The notes under the pieces: generated by a model
What the model saw: the letters and a program-made list of their open reading frames with translations, nothing else
Told to the model about the DNA's origin: nothing
Databases searched by the model: none
Translations under genes and position numbers: made by a program
Shown here: in pieces, positions 11,447 to 23,369 of the stretch
Numbering within the stretch: position 1 is the stretch's first letter
Layout of the letters: each line of letters begins with the position of its first letter
NCBI RefSeq assembly: GCF_000972845.2
Contig: NC_040016.1
Coordinates: 21,310,807-21,374,806 of the forward strand
DNA: 64,000 bases
Source: Larimichthys crocea
Taxonomy: Eukaryota > Chordata > Actinopteri > Sciaenidae
Direction of reading: 5' to 3'

Positions 11447-11575
11447 TTCCTTTTGTCGTTTTTTTCCTTCCTTCCTTACTTCGTTGTTTTTTCCTTCCTT
11501 CCTTTCATCTTTTTTTCCTTCCTTCCTTCCTTTCGTCGTTTTTTTCCTTCCTTCCTTTCATCTTTTTTTCCTTTC
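11447..11575. repeat. Degenerate (TTCC)n array with TCGTTTTTTT spacers
   Basis: Runs of ttcc alternate with cgtcgttttttt or catcttttttt, giving a higher-order unit of roughly 30-40 bases repeated about four times. Confidence 0.85.
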
Positions 11576-13470
11576 TCACGGCTTAAGAATAAGTTGAAGA
11601 AGAAGCGTGGTGGATAACATAGTGTGCGCTTTCAGGCACACTCAATAACTAATCTAAAAGCTTCTCTCAAAGATTCATAGGAACTCCTGCAATGACTTCA
11701 TGGAAACAATATTTTGGAGGTTGAGCTGATATTAAGTAAATCATATCAAACACAATATCTGCCTTCATTAAAAACAAAGTTTTAAATAAATGAAATATAT
11801 ATTGTAGTTATCATTGTATTTTAATACGGGATGGCACCCTCTTCTTTCCAAATCACAAACATATTATTCTTTTATAAAGGCAGCGAGCTGACTGGTTCCT
11901 CTGTGTTTAATAAATATGTAATTATGAAGTGGAGTGTATTGACAGAGAGGCATAAAAGTGAGAAGAGAAATAAAAGTGACAAAAACATCAAAGCTGAAGG
12001 AGTGACTGAAACTGAGCGAGATAGAAGGTGAGAGGAATGAAAAGGACGGAGCTGGAAATAGGATGAGGCTGACAGAAAGAGGATACAGAGGGAAGGAGAG
12101 TTGGCATGAACATCACATAAACCTGTAACTAATATTGTAATATTGTGTGCAGCCCAAAGCTGCCGAATTCTGCATTTGGAAGGTGTGAAGCCGCCGGTCT
12201 CTGTAACAGCCACCAGTCAAACGCCAACGACGAATACATGGAAATAAATACAGAATTTAAATGCTTGTGTGTATCTTTGTGTTAATTTGCATTTGCATTG
12301 ACAGTGCAGAACACATTGGCAGTGATGCAGAGAGTGGCGTCACTTATTGTGCACCAACTGATGCTGCACAATAAGTACAATGGTGCGTTTATATCAGTCA
12401 TCACTGGGACTAAGGTTAGGGCTTTATGCTGAGCTGCTGAGTCAATAACACACTTTGATAGTGCACGGGTGTTTTGTCAAAGTTATCGACTCCTTAGCTC
12501 TTTAATTGGACTATTTCGCAAGGTACATTGAGTAAATTTTTCAAAACACACTTGTCGATGCGTCATTGTATGTAGCGGGCTCTAACACCTTTTGAATATG
12601 ACTACAGTTCTCTGTATTAGTAATCCAGGTGGAGTATTTGCATTCGCATTTGTCTCTGTGTTGTTGAATAAATAAAAAGCAGTGATAATATTCAAACGTC
12701 ACACCCTTGTACCCACTTATCCTTTTCAAGGAGCCAATTCCAGTTGAGTGACCGGTGACGGGACAAGTGGCTCTTCAGTGCGACTAAGCCCTGCACATTT
12801 ACATGCTACAATAATCTCTCCCTCGCAAATATGCCGATTCATGACACATAGCTTATCTACTTAATCCATCCATTTACATTGTATGAGTCACTCTTTCAGT
12901 AAACTGTGTGTTTGTGTGCTCAGGACATGCTGCAGTGTGTGACACACAGCTCAACATTATCTCTGCTCCACACACCACTCTGCTCCTCTCGTGACCCATT
13001 TAATTTCCTCTCTACACACCATTGACACAGTCCCGTTACCCATGGCAACACATGGCTCGAGCACATGTGTGTCACGGGTTTAGTGTGTGTGGTCGCGTTC
13101 GAGCCCTCCCGAGAAATATCTGCATGTTTACTAGAGAAAGTTTAACCTCGAGCGTACTCGAATGAGAAGTTTTGTGTGTTTTCAAAGTTTCTTTATGGTT
13201 GTACGTACGGTACTTTCTTGTGAGAGTGTATTTATTAGAGGAAATTAGCATGTGTTGCCTGAAAAGAAGATAAACTCCAAAGCTCCGGTGTATAAAAACA
13301 TGGCACAAATGTTCATATATTTGTCCCTGAGTTCATGAAACACCCAGAAGAGCCTGAGAAGTACACCACATTGACAGCATCGTTCAAAAGCCAAAGAAAT
13401 GTGAATAATAATTGGAGGTTGGGCAACAGAGGTGCTCAGGTTGCTAAGTATTGGTGTATAAAGGCAGAGA
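11576..13470. other. No gene seen; one strong small hairpin
   Basis: AT-rich intergenic DNA. A perfect 12-bp stem (acttattgtgca at 12342-12353, its complement at 12365-12376) encloses an 11-base loop. No coding or transposon signal was found. Confidence 0.4.
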
Positions 13471-13892
13471 ATGTAGCCACAAGGAGGCACAAGCCAGTGT
13501 CCCAGGCCCGGATAAATACAGAGGTTGTGTCAGGAAGGGCATCCGACGTAAAACTTGCCAAATCAAACATGCAAATCGAATCTATGACTTCCATACCGGA
13601 TCGGTCGAGGCCCGGGTTAACAACGACCGCCATCGGTGCTGTTCACCTACAGGGTGCCGGTGGAAATTGGACTACTGTTGGTCGAAGAAAGAGAGGAGGA
13701 AGGCGTGTTCGTAGGAAGAGGGAGAAGAGTTAAAAGCCAAGAGTCTAGGACTTTGAATGTTGGAAGGATGCTGAGTTTTTGAACTGCCAGACAGGAGGCA
13801 GGAGTTGGTGTGAGAGAAGAGGAGGCAGAAGACAGGGTTAGATGGAGGCAACTGATTCACTGTGAAGGGAAAAGCCAAAAGGAGAAGAAGAA
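13471..13892 (+). mobile_element. LINE-derived 3' fragment with 18-bp target duplication
   Basis: The element holds gtgtcccaggcccggataaa, then aggaagggcatccgacgtaa, then accggatcggtcgaggccc, and ends in an A/G-rich tail (ggagaagaagaa). Its last part (ctgattcactgtgaaggg) resembles the ctgattcgctgtggcgacc end of a common fish LINE. The sequence ggtgtataaaggcagaga occurs exactly at 13453-13470 and 13893-13910, flanking it as a target-site duplication. That gives + orientation with the 3' end at 13892. It carries no intact protein. The clade is not certain. Confidence 0.8.
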
Positions 13893-13910
13893 GGTGTATA
13901 AAGGCAGAGA

Positions 13911-14894
13911 TAATGGCAAATTGCTGCAAAGGACCATTTTGTCTTTTTCAATCAGGCAAGATGCTGAAAGTGAACGGAAACACAACAGCCTTTGACACTG
14001 ATGTTGGGGAGGTGGATTTTATTTATTTATTTTTTTAAACTGGAACACTGCACATTAATACACAATGCTGTAAATGTGCCAAATGTGCCAGCACTGCAAA
14101 TAGCCATGAGGATATTTTTCCATCAGAGGCCACTGAGAGAGAGAATATCATATTAAAATCAGACTTACAGAGCAACAATGATCAAATATTAATGTTTGCA
14201 ACACAGACAAGCAATGGAGTGGGAAATGTTGTGTTAATAGAACTACTGACTGAGTAAGACAACACTGTAATCATGCAAAGCACATACAGAGCACACACAG
14301 TACATAAAAACACATGAATCACACCGGCACAATGAGAACAAAGCGAAAATAATAAGTCAAGGAATGGAACAAATCCCAGTGAGATCAATGGATAATAACT
14401 GAGAGGTATATCGAGCCCTGGTGCAGAATAATTGTCTTCCAGGTTGGACTTGAATCTGTCTGAAGCTGCATATTATAAGCTGTAATTGGAGGGTCTCTAT
14501 AAAGCAACTTGTGCTCCTTTGTCATTCTGCAGCTGCACTGAAACAGTTTATTATTCTGTTGTTTTTACGGCGTTATCGTGACTTGTTGTGTACGTTCTTG
14601 GGTACAACAAGAGAAGCAATGAGGCATGTTCAACAATTATCCAGCCTCTTAACATCAGAAAGTTCAGCTCTTCTCCCAAAAGGTTCAAACACTGAAGAAT
14701 GGTTTGGTGGATTTCTTCACACAGATCAAGGTCACGTCACGAAGAAGCGGGTTGTTAACCGCGATAGATATATAATCAGAACGAAGTAATGAGGTGTTCT
14801 TTATTTTTTATTCTTTACTTGGATCCCCATTAACTTCCACAAAGTGACAGTTACAAATGTCAGGAATATAATCACATAACTAGAACATACCATG
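13911..14894. other. No gene seen
   Basis: AT-rich intergenic sequence. The 92-codon frame at 14511-14789 has no recognisable family and no splice or start context to support it. Confidence 0.4.
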
Positions 14895-14902
14895 CTTTAA
14901 AG

Positions 14903-15324
14903 CAGTGGTCCCCAACCCCCGGGCCGCGGACCGGTACCGGTCCGTGGATCAATCAGTACCGGGCCGCACAAGAAGTAATTAGTTATTTCTGTTTTATTTA
15001 ATACGGTCATTTCGAAATAAAAAAACGTTTCAAAATAAAAGACCACTCGACTTAGACTGGGACCATACTAAAGGGGGACTCACTACTTCATCCACAGTTG
15101 GTAGGAGAAGAAGAAAATATTAAGTATAAATGTAAATTACAAAAGATAATTAATTGTGCGAGGTAGTTGTTAATTTTTTTTGGGTTGATAATTTTTAATT
15201 GACTCATCGGATTTCACGGGCAACAAGCTACAATGCCTACTGCATGTTCTCAGCACGCCCCGGTCCGCAGTAAAATTGTCAAGCGTTGACCGGTCCGCAG
15301 TTAGGAAAAGGTTGGGGACCACTG
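14903..15324. mobile_element. Non-autonomous hAT transposon (422 bp)
   Basis: The terminal inverted repeats are cagtggtccccaacc at the left and its complement ggttggggaccactg at the right, a perfect 15 bp. The 8-bp target duplication ctttaaag is exact (14895-14902 and 15325-15332). CCGG/GGTCCG-rich sub-terminal sequence lies at both ends. The interior is AT-rich and non-coding. TIR start, duplication length and size are typical of hAT (Charlie-like) MITEs. Confidence 0.95.
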
Positions 15325-15332
15325 CTTTAAAG

Positions 15333-16904
15333 AACTAGAAACAATTTTCCATTTCATAAAAGGCCAAGGGTAAGGATAAGTGTGGATAGCCTCGTCTAGA
15401 GTGTGTCTTTAATATGAGACAGGCACACAGTAGTTTCACTGTCTGAACATCGTGCCTTTGATGCCACTGGAGCTCGGGCAGCAAAGGTTGTTCAGCAAAC
15501 ACGCCATAACACAATGGTGAAATCAGCGAGTTTCCTTCCACATCACAGAGCGCTCGGGCTGAGCAGTGCTAACACAGATCCAGCTATTGGTTTTTATTCC
15601 ACCCTGCAGCCATCATCGGTCCTGCTGCCCCCCCAAAAAAAAAGAAACCGCTTTTCATCTCGCTTCAGAAGTTTGTTACGTTTATTCTGGAGTCGGTGCT
15701 TCGTACGAGTTCCTCGTCTGGTTGTGTCAGTCGTATCAGAAAATACATCTTCAGCTACTACGCACCTTCATCTCTCTCCATCCTCACCGCTCACACCTCC
15801 TATAGGTTTCACTATGTCGCTTTATTTCTCTCTTCCTGTGTGCCACATTTTTCTCAACTTCCCCCACATCAGGCAAAGTTTTTCAGTCAAAGCGATAAAA
15901 GACGGAACACACTGAATTTTCTGGAACGTGGCCTGGTTTTTACATCCTCCCTTTGTTTATGCTCACTGTGTGTGTGTGTGTGTGCTCATCTTGAATGTAC
16001 TCGTATGCCACTCAGGGAGAACAAGCTTCAGAAACATTCTCAGAGAATATTTTGTGTATTTGTGTATGCAACCCAGAGGAATTAAGAGAGAGACCGATGG
16101 AGAGAAAGTGTTTGCTCTGCAGTTCACGTCTATAATTTGTCTCATTTCATATTCTCGCTGTCTGCCCCCGTCCCTCTTATAAAAAATACTCATACTGGAG
16201 TGTGTGTGCATGCATGTGTGTCTGTGACTAATCGTCTCGTTTTTGTCAGTGATGCAGTGCAGAGGTAGACTCTCGTACAAGTCACCTCAGCTCTGACTTG
16301 ACTCATCAGCGCTACAAATGCTCCATTACAGCTGCATGCATTTATCTGGTGTATCTCCTGCAGTGGTTCTGCAGAAAGTCCTTCCTCTGTATTTCACTTT
16401 AACTTCACAAGACAGTAGAGAACAGCTATCTAAATCATTAAACGGGACCTGTTCTCAATCTGGACAGTTACAAAATGCCTCTGAGTCGCCCCAGCTGCTC
16501 CAGCAGAGCATGCTGGTGACATTAACTTCTAGTTAGCTAGTGATTTGTTGCATTTGTGACCCTGGTATAAGTTAAGCTTTAACATAGCACATAGAAAACA
16601 CGTGTTGATGCAGGTATAGATGTATGCAGGACACACCAAACTGCATTTTGGATCTGACAGATCATATTTAAAGGTGGTTTGGGTCACGTTGTGATCATAT
16701 ATTAGTCGGGTGTAAATGCAGTTTGGATAGACTGACTGCATTCTTAAGAAAATAATCTGGCAAACATGGTCGGACACTCACCTGACTCCATCACCTGCTG
16801 CAACCATAGCCAAGACAAATATACAGGGATACAGATTCCTCATCAAAGAGCACATGGACAACTTTTTTCTCTAGCTCTGCCCAACTCATTTACATATTAC
16901 AATC
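15333..16904. other. No gene seen; short TG run
   Basis: Contains a (TG)9 run at 15967-15984 and TG-rich sequence near 16200-16220. Several frames of 60-133 codons overlap in different registers with no recognised domain. Confidence 0.4.
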
Positions 16905-16921
16905 AAAATGTGGGCATATTT

Positions 16922-17111
16922 GGGGCGGTCGGTAGCGTAGTGGGTTAAGCGGCCGCCCTGTGTGTGGAGGCTATAGTCCTCGCTGCAGCTGGCCCTGGTT
17001 CGAATCCCGCATCGGACGGCTAATTCACTGCATGTCACTCCCCCTCTCTCTGCCCCCTGCTTCATGTCTAGTACTATCAATAAAAGGCCAAAGAAATAAT
17101 CTTAAAAAAAA
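16922..17111 (+). mobile_element. tRNA-derived SINE with poly(A) tail and 17-bp target duplication
   Basis: The head reads ggggcggtcggtagcgtagt, with an RNA polymerase III A-box-like word (ggtagcgtagtgggtt) and a perfect B box (ggttcgaatcc, about 16998-17008). A short body follows, then aataaaaggccaaagaaat and an A12 tail. The target duplication aaaatgtgggcatattt is exact at 16905-16921 and 17112-17128. A second, opposite copy lies at 49328-49532. The young-looking duplication suggests a fairly recent insertion. Confidence 0.95.
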
Positions 17112-17128
17112 AAAATGTGGGCATATTT

Positions 17129-19873
17129 AAGTTACAACTTGTTCAAGTGGCAGATCAAGACTTCATTTTAAAATGTGGTCTTAAACATACCCAAGGTCGA
17201 TGAGGTTCAGAGACAACCTGGATCCTGGATCTGGATTTTACTTTGGTCTAGAAAAAAATGTATATTTAATTAAAAAAACAAAATAAATGTCATCAAGCTG
17301 TTATCTAAAGAAACTTGCATCCCTTCTACAGGTTTTGAGATGTCGCCGTCTTGTTTTATGCCTCTATACAGATACAATAGAGGTGAATGGAGCTTTGTTT
17401 GCGATGCTGACATGGATGAAAAACCATTTTTTGTTTAAACAGTGCGCAGAGAGTCTGTGGAGCATCTCCGGGAACACACATTTCTTTTGTTCTTTTTTTT
17501 CTTTAGCCTGTTTTTTGATCAGAGACCTTCTTCAAGGCAAAAGCAGATGGAATACCTAAAGTACAACCAATAAAATTCTGTTCGCTACCATTGTATTTGG
17601 TTGGCACTTGGAATCTCAGAGGTAGATATATCAAAAGATTAACAAAATAAAAGCAAATGGTAAAAGATAAAACAATGGTTAAGTCAGACAACGTTTTGTT
17701 TGTTTGGGTGAAGTGACCATTTAATCTGATTCTGTACATTTGGTCTGCGTGTATGTGCATATCCGTCACATTCACAAAGCCACTGCCAAGATGTTCCCTT
17801 AAACTAAACTGTTTGACGTTAATTAGTTCCACAGATTTCCTCTTTTGTATCACGTCTAAACTCGCCTCAGGAAACGTCAAGAGAATTTATCCAAGGTGTC
17901 TAGCTGTCTCTGTAGTTTGCTCCACATTATAATTTAGCACTTAGAGTACAATCAAGCATCAGTTAGACTGAGATTAGTGCTTAAGAAGGTGGCTGAGGCT
18001 GGGACAGGAACATAAAAGCTAAGGAAGGGAGTGGGAGAGATTGATGGACAAGGGAGGGAAAAGCAAGTCTGTTGTTAGTCCTGATATAATGATAATGTCT
18101 TTTTCAGGTGTAGAATAATAGCTGAGAATGTCACACCACCAACGACTTCTTCTTTGGGCCACATCAAAGAATGTTTTACGGCAAACAAAAGAGGCAGCAC
18201 GTGGATCTCATGGACAGGTGACAAAATGTACGTCATGCCGATTCATTGTGTGAATTCCAGTCAGTGAATAACCATCCAGAGCAAAGTCATGGAAAAGTTT
18301 GAGTTTTGAATTTAAAGCAAAGTTGGCCTAAAAAAAAAAAAGAAAAATGGGTCATGAGCTTGTTTTTTTGTGGTTTGCCAACATGACACAAGGTTGTTTT
18401 GATGAGCCGGTTCCCTGGGTGTCACACCAAGTGCTCTGCACCAAATGCAAAGTGAATATGCAGTCAGAAATATGAGACGTTCAGATTCAAAGTTAATCAG
18501 GAGATGTCCCATAGACACAAAAATCAACATCTGTATTTATTTAATTTATTTATTTTCATCCTGTTTGCAGACACCTGAAATCACAGAGGATCTAAATACA
18601 CAGAAAGCCATAATCCTTATTAATCATGCTAAATTTGGGACCGGGCTTTCAGAAGTCTGAGTCTTCAAATTACACTTTTTGAGTTTTTTCATGCTTTTCA
18701 ATTATTCTTTTTTCTTGTCTGAGAACGCTGTCTGTTTTTAAATTTGCATCCGTGTACTGAACGCTCTGTTCCTGACTTATAAATGTCTACATCAATGCAA
18801 GTGTGTTTGTCTTTGTGTGTGTGTTTGTGGACGGCATGAATTGGGATTAACACTGATGCTCTAATTGGACAATTAGAAAGAGAGAATGGGGGAAACAACC
18901 GGCATTAATGAGAGATTTGTATCCCATAAGATTAATTGATATAGAAACAGATTCAAAAATCTTATTTCTTCTACTTCATCACACTTTTTTCTGCTAGTGA
19001 CATTAAAAGAGCAAGACATGTCCGCATCCTGCTGTTGTTTTATCTAGTTCAATGTCATGGGTTCAAATGGATCACACAGTATTCTGAGGTTTCATTTAGT
19101 TTCACATTTTCTCTCTTTTGAGCAAACTATTTCACTTCACTGTCTGTCACGACCAGATATCGGGGTATGAAGAAGTAACATAAGACCAGATGTTATGGTT
19201 ACTAAACAAAGGTATTTATTAAAATGAAAGTTCAAATTGGAGGTGCGGCAAAAGGGAACAAAGGGCGAGCGAGTGCTGTTTAAAAGAACAAACAAATATA
19301 ACAAAAGGAGAACTCTAAACCGAGCCCATGCTATCCTAAGCTGAACGAAAACGAGAAACCTCACTTGCTAGATCTAATACTGAATAACAAAATACACATC
19401 AAGAACAGCACCCCTGAACTAATGAATCTAACAGAAACATACTCTTGTGTAATCAGTAGAACTATAACTAAACTACAAACAGTCAAGATAGGCAACCACA
19501 CGATTCTTCAAATCTGGCTCATCTTCTCCACTGCAAATGAAAAACCTTATTTTTATGGTCTGAATGAGGTCTAACCTTAATGTAACATCAGTTCTCATCT
19601 TTTTTTGTTAAACCTCGTAGCTCATGTCTGTGGTCCTCATGACTAGACTACTGGTCCCGATAAGGTCAGTGTTCATACCAGAAAAGATCCCCAATAGGTG
19701 AAATGTACACACACACACCCTAACATTAACTTGACCTCAATCTACACCTCAGAAATTACTTTTGACTTGTGAAGTTCAGTATTTGGTTCCCATGAGGACC
19801 GCTGGTCCCAACAAGGTCAGTGTACATGAAAGAAGAGGTCCCCTTTTGGTAACAAAAACAAACACACTTGACT
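17129..19873. other. No gene seen; AT-rich intergenic DNA
   Basis: No recognised element. Bases 19146-19370 have a composition slightly different from their neighbours (a run of A-rich short words, cgagcgagtg) and could be an old retroelement piece, but nothing could be named. Confidence 0.35.
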
Positions 19874-19881
19874 GACTAAAC

Positions 19882-20457
19882 CAGACATGGGCAAACTACG
19901 GCCCGTTAGGCTTTTCAACACGGCCCGCCGAACTTATCCACATCCAAAAAATAAAAATATATCTTACAAAGATATGTGTCTCATCACTGTGCGATGAAAA
20001 CTCGGCGAGCTAGCCCCCAAAGAGTAGCAACAAAACCCACAAAATGACACAGTATGTCTTATCTTTGCTGTTTTGTGTCAAAAGTTTTATTCCAGCGTGA
20101 AGAAACGCTGCTAATGTCTCCTGCTAATGTCTCTGCTAATGTCTCCTGCTAATGTCTCCTGCTATTGTCTCCTGCTAATGTCTCCTGCTATGTCTCTGCT
20201 TTAGTTTGAATCAGTCATGAAGCTCCTGGTTGTTACATAAAGACAAAGAGGCTTTGACAGTGAAGTGAGACCTCTTGCTGCGATATACTACCTTTGGGTT
20301 TACTTCATTCTGGATCGTCATTGGTGGGTCAAAGGTGAATGTGGAGGGTACTAATCGATTCTCCTGACTCTGATTGGTCGACAGGTGACAGGTGTCAATC
20401 ATCCACAAATTTTAGAACCCAATGTGGCCCGCAAGTCAAAAAGTTTGCCCACCCCTG
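19882..20457. mobile_element. Non-autonomous hAT transposon (576 bp)
   Basis: The left end reads cagacatgggcaaactacgg. The right end, reverse-complemented, reads caggggtgggcaaacttttt. Both have the GGGCAAACT core common to a widespread hAT group, followed by the matching CGGCCC/CGGGCC sub-terminal words. The exact 8-bp target duplication gactaaac is at 19874-19881 and 20458-20465. The interior holds a 13-bp minisatellite (20108-20203) and no transposase. Confidence 0.93.
20108..20203 (+). repeat. Minisatellite, unit about 13 bp (ctgctaatgtctc)
   Basis: Seven to eight near-identical copies of tgctaatgtctcc in tandem, some one or two bases shorter, lying inside the hAT element. Confidence 0.9.
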
Positions 20458-20465
20458 GACTAAAC

Positions 20466-20975
20466 GTTTCTCTCTCTCTCTCGTTCAATCAGTTTCCTGT
20501 TACTGGACACGTAACGTCTTCACTGGATCAGCTGGATCTTAAACACATTGCTCAGAGGAGAATTTCATAAAGGCCTCTCACACACTGCACCCTTTAAGAG
20601 GATAATACAGAAGAATATAAATTGCTTTTTTATTTTGTCGCTTTAATCAGCTATCAATGGGTCGCACAGGCTATGTGTGTGTGTGTGTGTGTGTCCGTGC
20701 ATTGTGTGCAAAGATTAATTCATTTAAAGTTGAACCGCTGATTAATTCACACCCCCACTTGGTGAGACGTGTTTCATAACCGGTTCATGTAGACTAGCAG
20801 TGATGCACACGCATGCACATGCACACACGCATGCACGGTTTATATCTTGTTATGAAAATTTGAACACCCTCCTGGCATCTGAAAATCATCACTTTAAACC
20901 TCTGTTAGTGAATTAATGGAAGAGCAGCAAGTTTGTGGAGTCTGTATGCGTAAGCAGTGGGTGGATGGGTGATTT

Positions 20976-21019
<44 letters not shown>

Positions 21020-22257
21020 CTCTCCATATGCAGATCCACTAAAATAGATGAGAAAAAAAAATCACATCATTCATCCCAGCTCAGCTCAGCTTAGCTCTCA
21101 TTTTTTTTTAAAAAAGTTGTGTTAGGAAGGAATTATATTAAATATGGTCCACAAAGCAGAATCAAACAGGTAATATAAGCACATGGATTGCTGTTTGCAG
21201 CCTCTGCTTATGGCAGAGTTTAATTTCCCCTTAATGCACTGCAGAAGTCAGGAAGAAACAACTAGTTTTAGGTCTTGGAATCCGCTGACAATGCTAAATA
21301 CCGAATTGAATCTATTTCTGTCTTTCTGACTCCTGCAGAGTCTGTAATACTTTGAAAATCGTGATACAGTGAGGCGAGGACAGTAATTTTGCTGCTCGGG
21401 ATGTTTTTTCCAAGTCTTTGCGGCTGACCTGCTTCAGAGTTCACATTCACTCAAATTGTTCTTGAGGTTGATTTGTAGAGACATCAAGCAAGTGCTGACT
21501 GATATTGTTAAACCAACCAAAGAGAAAACAACCAAGAAAAGACAAAACATCACAGTCACCGCTGAGATTTCTCAACCCATCTTCCACACACAGTTATCTT
21601 GTTCTCTGTCGTATTCGCTCTAGGTCAACGTTACCGTGGCCACTTGAGTAGGGACTAGATACAAAAGACTCCAACGTGTCATTCTCATGATCTCCAACAA
21701 CACTGCAACACTTCATCTCCATGAACCATACCCATACACCATACACAAACAAAAGCACTCGTTGCGTGGCGTTTCGTGGTGGTCAAAAACGTTCGACCTT
21801 CTTCCTTCTTGTTCTGGCAGCACACCTGTGCCTCGCAGTACCTGCCCTACCTATGCAGAGTGGCACCTGAAAACCATCCTAGTGCCACCTGCAGGCCAAA
21901 TATTTGTGCACATGTTGGAATGGTTCGTGCATAGAGGTTAAAACATCTTTCTCATTTATATTTTGCATTCTGCACAATGTGGATGCCGATATAGGGGAAA
22001 AATGATCATTTCCAACGTGGGGGTTTGGTCTCTAAATAAATCAAAGTGGTTGCTAGAGGATTTCTGGGACAGGAGATAATGAAAAAACAAAATTCAGCTG
22101 AATCAAATTTTGTAAACTTTATGAAGTACTGTATGGTTTTCTGCTATCAGGCCTCTAAAGAAACTATTCGAACACTCTGAGATGAAAAATGTTTTGCTTC
22201 CTATTTATAGGTGATGAGGATAAATTGGTGGGAGCACTCATGCAGCACCCCAGTCTC
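20466..22257. other. No gene seen; two TG tracts
   Basis: (TG)n runs at 20674-20694 and 20981-21017. The remainder is AT-rich and unrecognised. Confidence 0.4.
20674..21017. repeat. Two (TG)n microsatellites
   Basis: Runs at 20674-20694 and 20981-21017. Between them, gcacacgcatgcac words form a small CA/CG-rich patch (20802-20836). Confidence 0.93.
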
Positions 22258-22262
22258 CCTGG

Positions 22263-22685
22263 TGTTAACGAGAATTTTTAAGGAATAACCCTTGAATAAG
22301 GAGGACTGGATTCAAAGTATCAAAGTTTAAGTTGAATTTATTATTCTTGTACAAGAAGGAGCGTTTAACAGTGCAACACACGAGGGGTTACAGAGAAAAG
22401 GCTCCTCGAGGAGCTCTAACAGTTGGTTCTTATACAATTTTCTTAAAATGGGCCGTCTCAGATACCTCCCTCACTGATGAGTCTGCAAAATGAGACTTCT
22501 CAGGCCTGTTTCTCACGTCCTTGTCTCTTCTGTCCTTACTGTCCTTACCTACTGACATCTCTCCCTGCCATCCTCAGCAAAACACAATCCAAATAAAGGA
22601 AGTGCACGAGACATGCAAAAAACAGGAAACACACATTATATGATCAAAACATCTGAACCCCAGTATACTCCTCATTTTTATAACA
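22263..22685 (-). mobile_element. Solo LTR (423 bp) of an LTR retroelement
   Basis: On the + strand the block begins tgttaacgag and ends ataaca, so it has TGTTA...TAACA ends. It is flanked by a 5-bp duplication, cctgg (22258-22262 and 22686-22690). On the minus strand there is a TATA-like word (gtataagaac, about 22436-22427) followed about 90 bases later by AATAAA (about 22340), the usual promoter and poly(A) order of an LTR. No internal gag/pol/env sequence is attached, so recombination probably left a single LTR. Whether it is Gypsy or endogenous-retrovirus type cannot be told from this. Confidence 0.75.
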
Positions 22686-22690
22686 CCTGG

Positions 22691-23060
22691 CAGCTTATTT
22701 GTTGATGCAACTCAAGACTAGACCCGGAATGAGGTCTTTCCTGACCTCGTGTCTATGACGATAACCTTAAAGAGTAAATGAATGCTGTAAACTCACCCAC
22801 GATGACGTCCTCCAAAGTGTGACATTTTCAAGAGCAGCCGGCTCAGGAAACTTCGAAACCCTCAATAATCTTCACGGGGTGACTTTTAATTTCGCGGCAG
22901 CAATCAATTTTGTCAGGTGTCACACTTCACTAAGAGTGAAAACTTCACTGCGGGATCACGCCGCCTGTATGGATCGTCTCGGGTCAGTGATTAAAAAAGC
23001 GCGTCCTACACCCTCGGGTGAGTTTTCATTATAGCTACCTGAGATTCACACCATCAGCTC

Positions 23061-23064
<4 letters not shown>
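22691..23064. other. No gene seen
   Basis: Short intergenic interval; no element recognised. Confidence 0.4.
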
Positions 23065-23101
<37 letters not shown>

Positions 23102-23201
23102 TGAGTGAGCAAGTGCAAAAGGCTGTATATATGGTATACTTTAGTGTGTGTGTGAGAGCTGAAGTGTCCACAGTGTGTGTGGTCCCACCTACCTGCTTAA
23201 A

Positions 23202-23246
<45 letters not shown>

Positions 23247-23369
23247 TGAGCAAGTGCAAAAGGCTGTATATATGGTATACTTTAGTGTGTGTGTGAGAGC
23301 TGAAGTGTCCACAGTGTGTGTGTGTGGTCCCACCTACCTGCTTAAACAGTGTGTGTGTATGTGTGTGTG
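23065..23369 (+). repeat. Composite minisatellite, 141-bp unit containing (TG)n
   Basis: Two near-identical units (starting at gtgagtgagcaagtgc, 23101 and 23242) and the beginning of a third. Each unit is a (TG)n run, a 100-bp unique core ending cacctacctgcttaaacag, then TG again. The TG runs span 23065-23099 and 23204-23244. The two cores differ mainly by four bases in a short TG stretch, so the duplication is recent. Confidence 0.93.

Noticed and set aside
13335..13733. 132-codon + strand frame
   Set aside because: It crosses the target duplication into the LINE fragment, so it is not one gene.
16922..17020. Functional tRNA gene
   Set aside because: The A and B boxes belong to a SINE head with a long body, poly(A) tail and target duplication; no tRNA cloverleaf was found.
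20108..20203. CRISPR-like regular repeat
   Set aside because: Units are contiguous without spacers and lie in a transposon of a vertebrate genome; it is a minisatellite.
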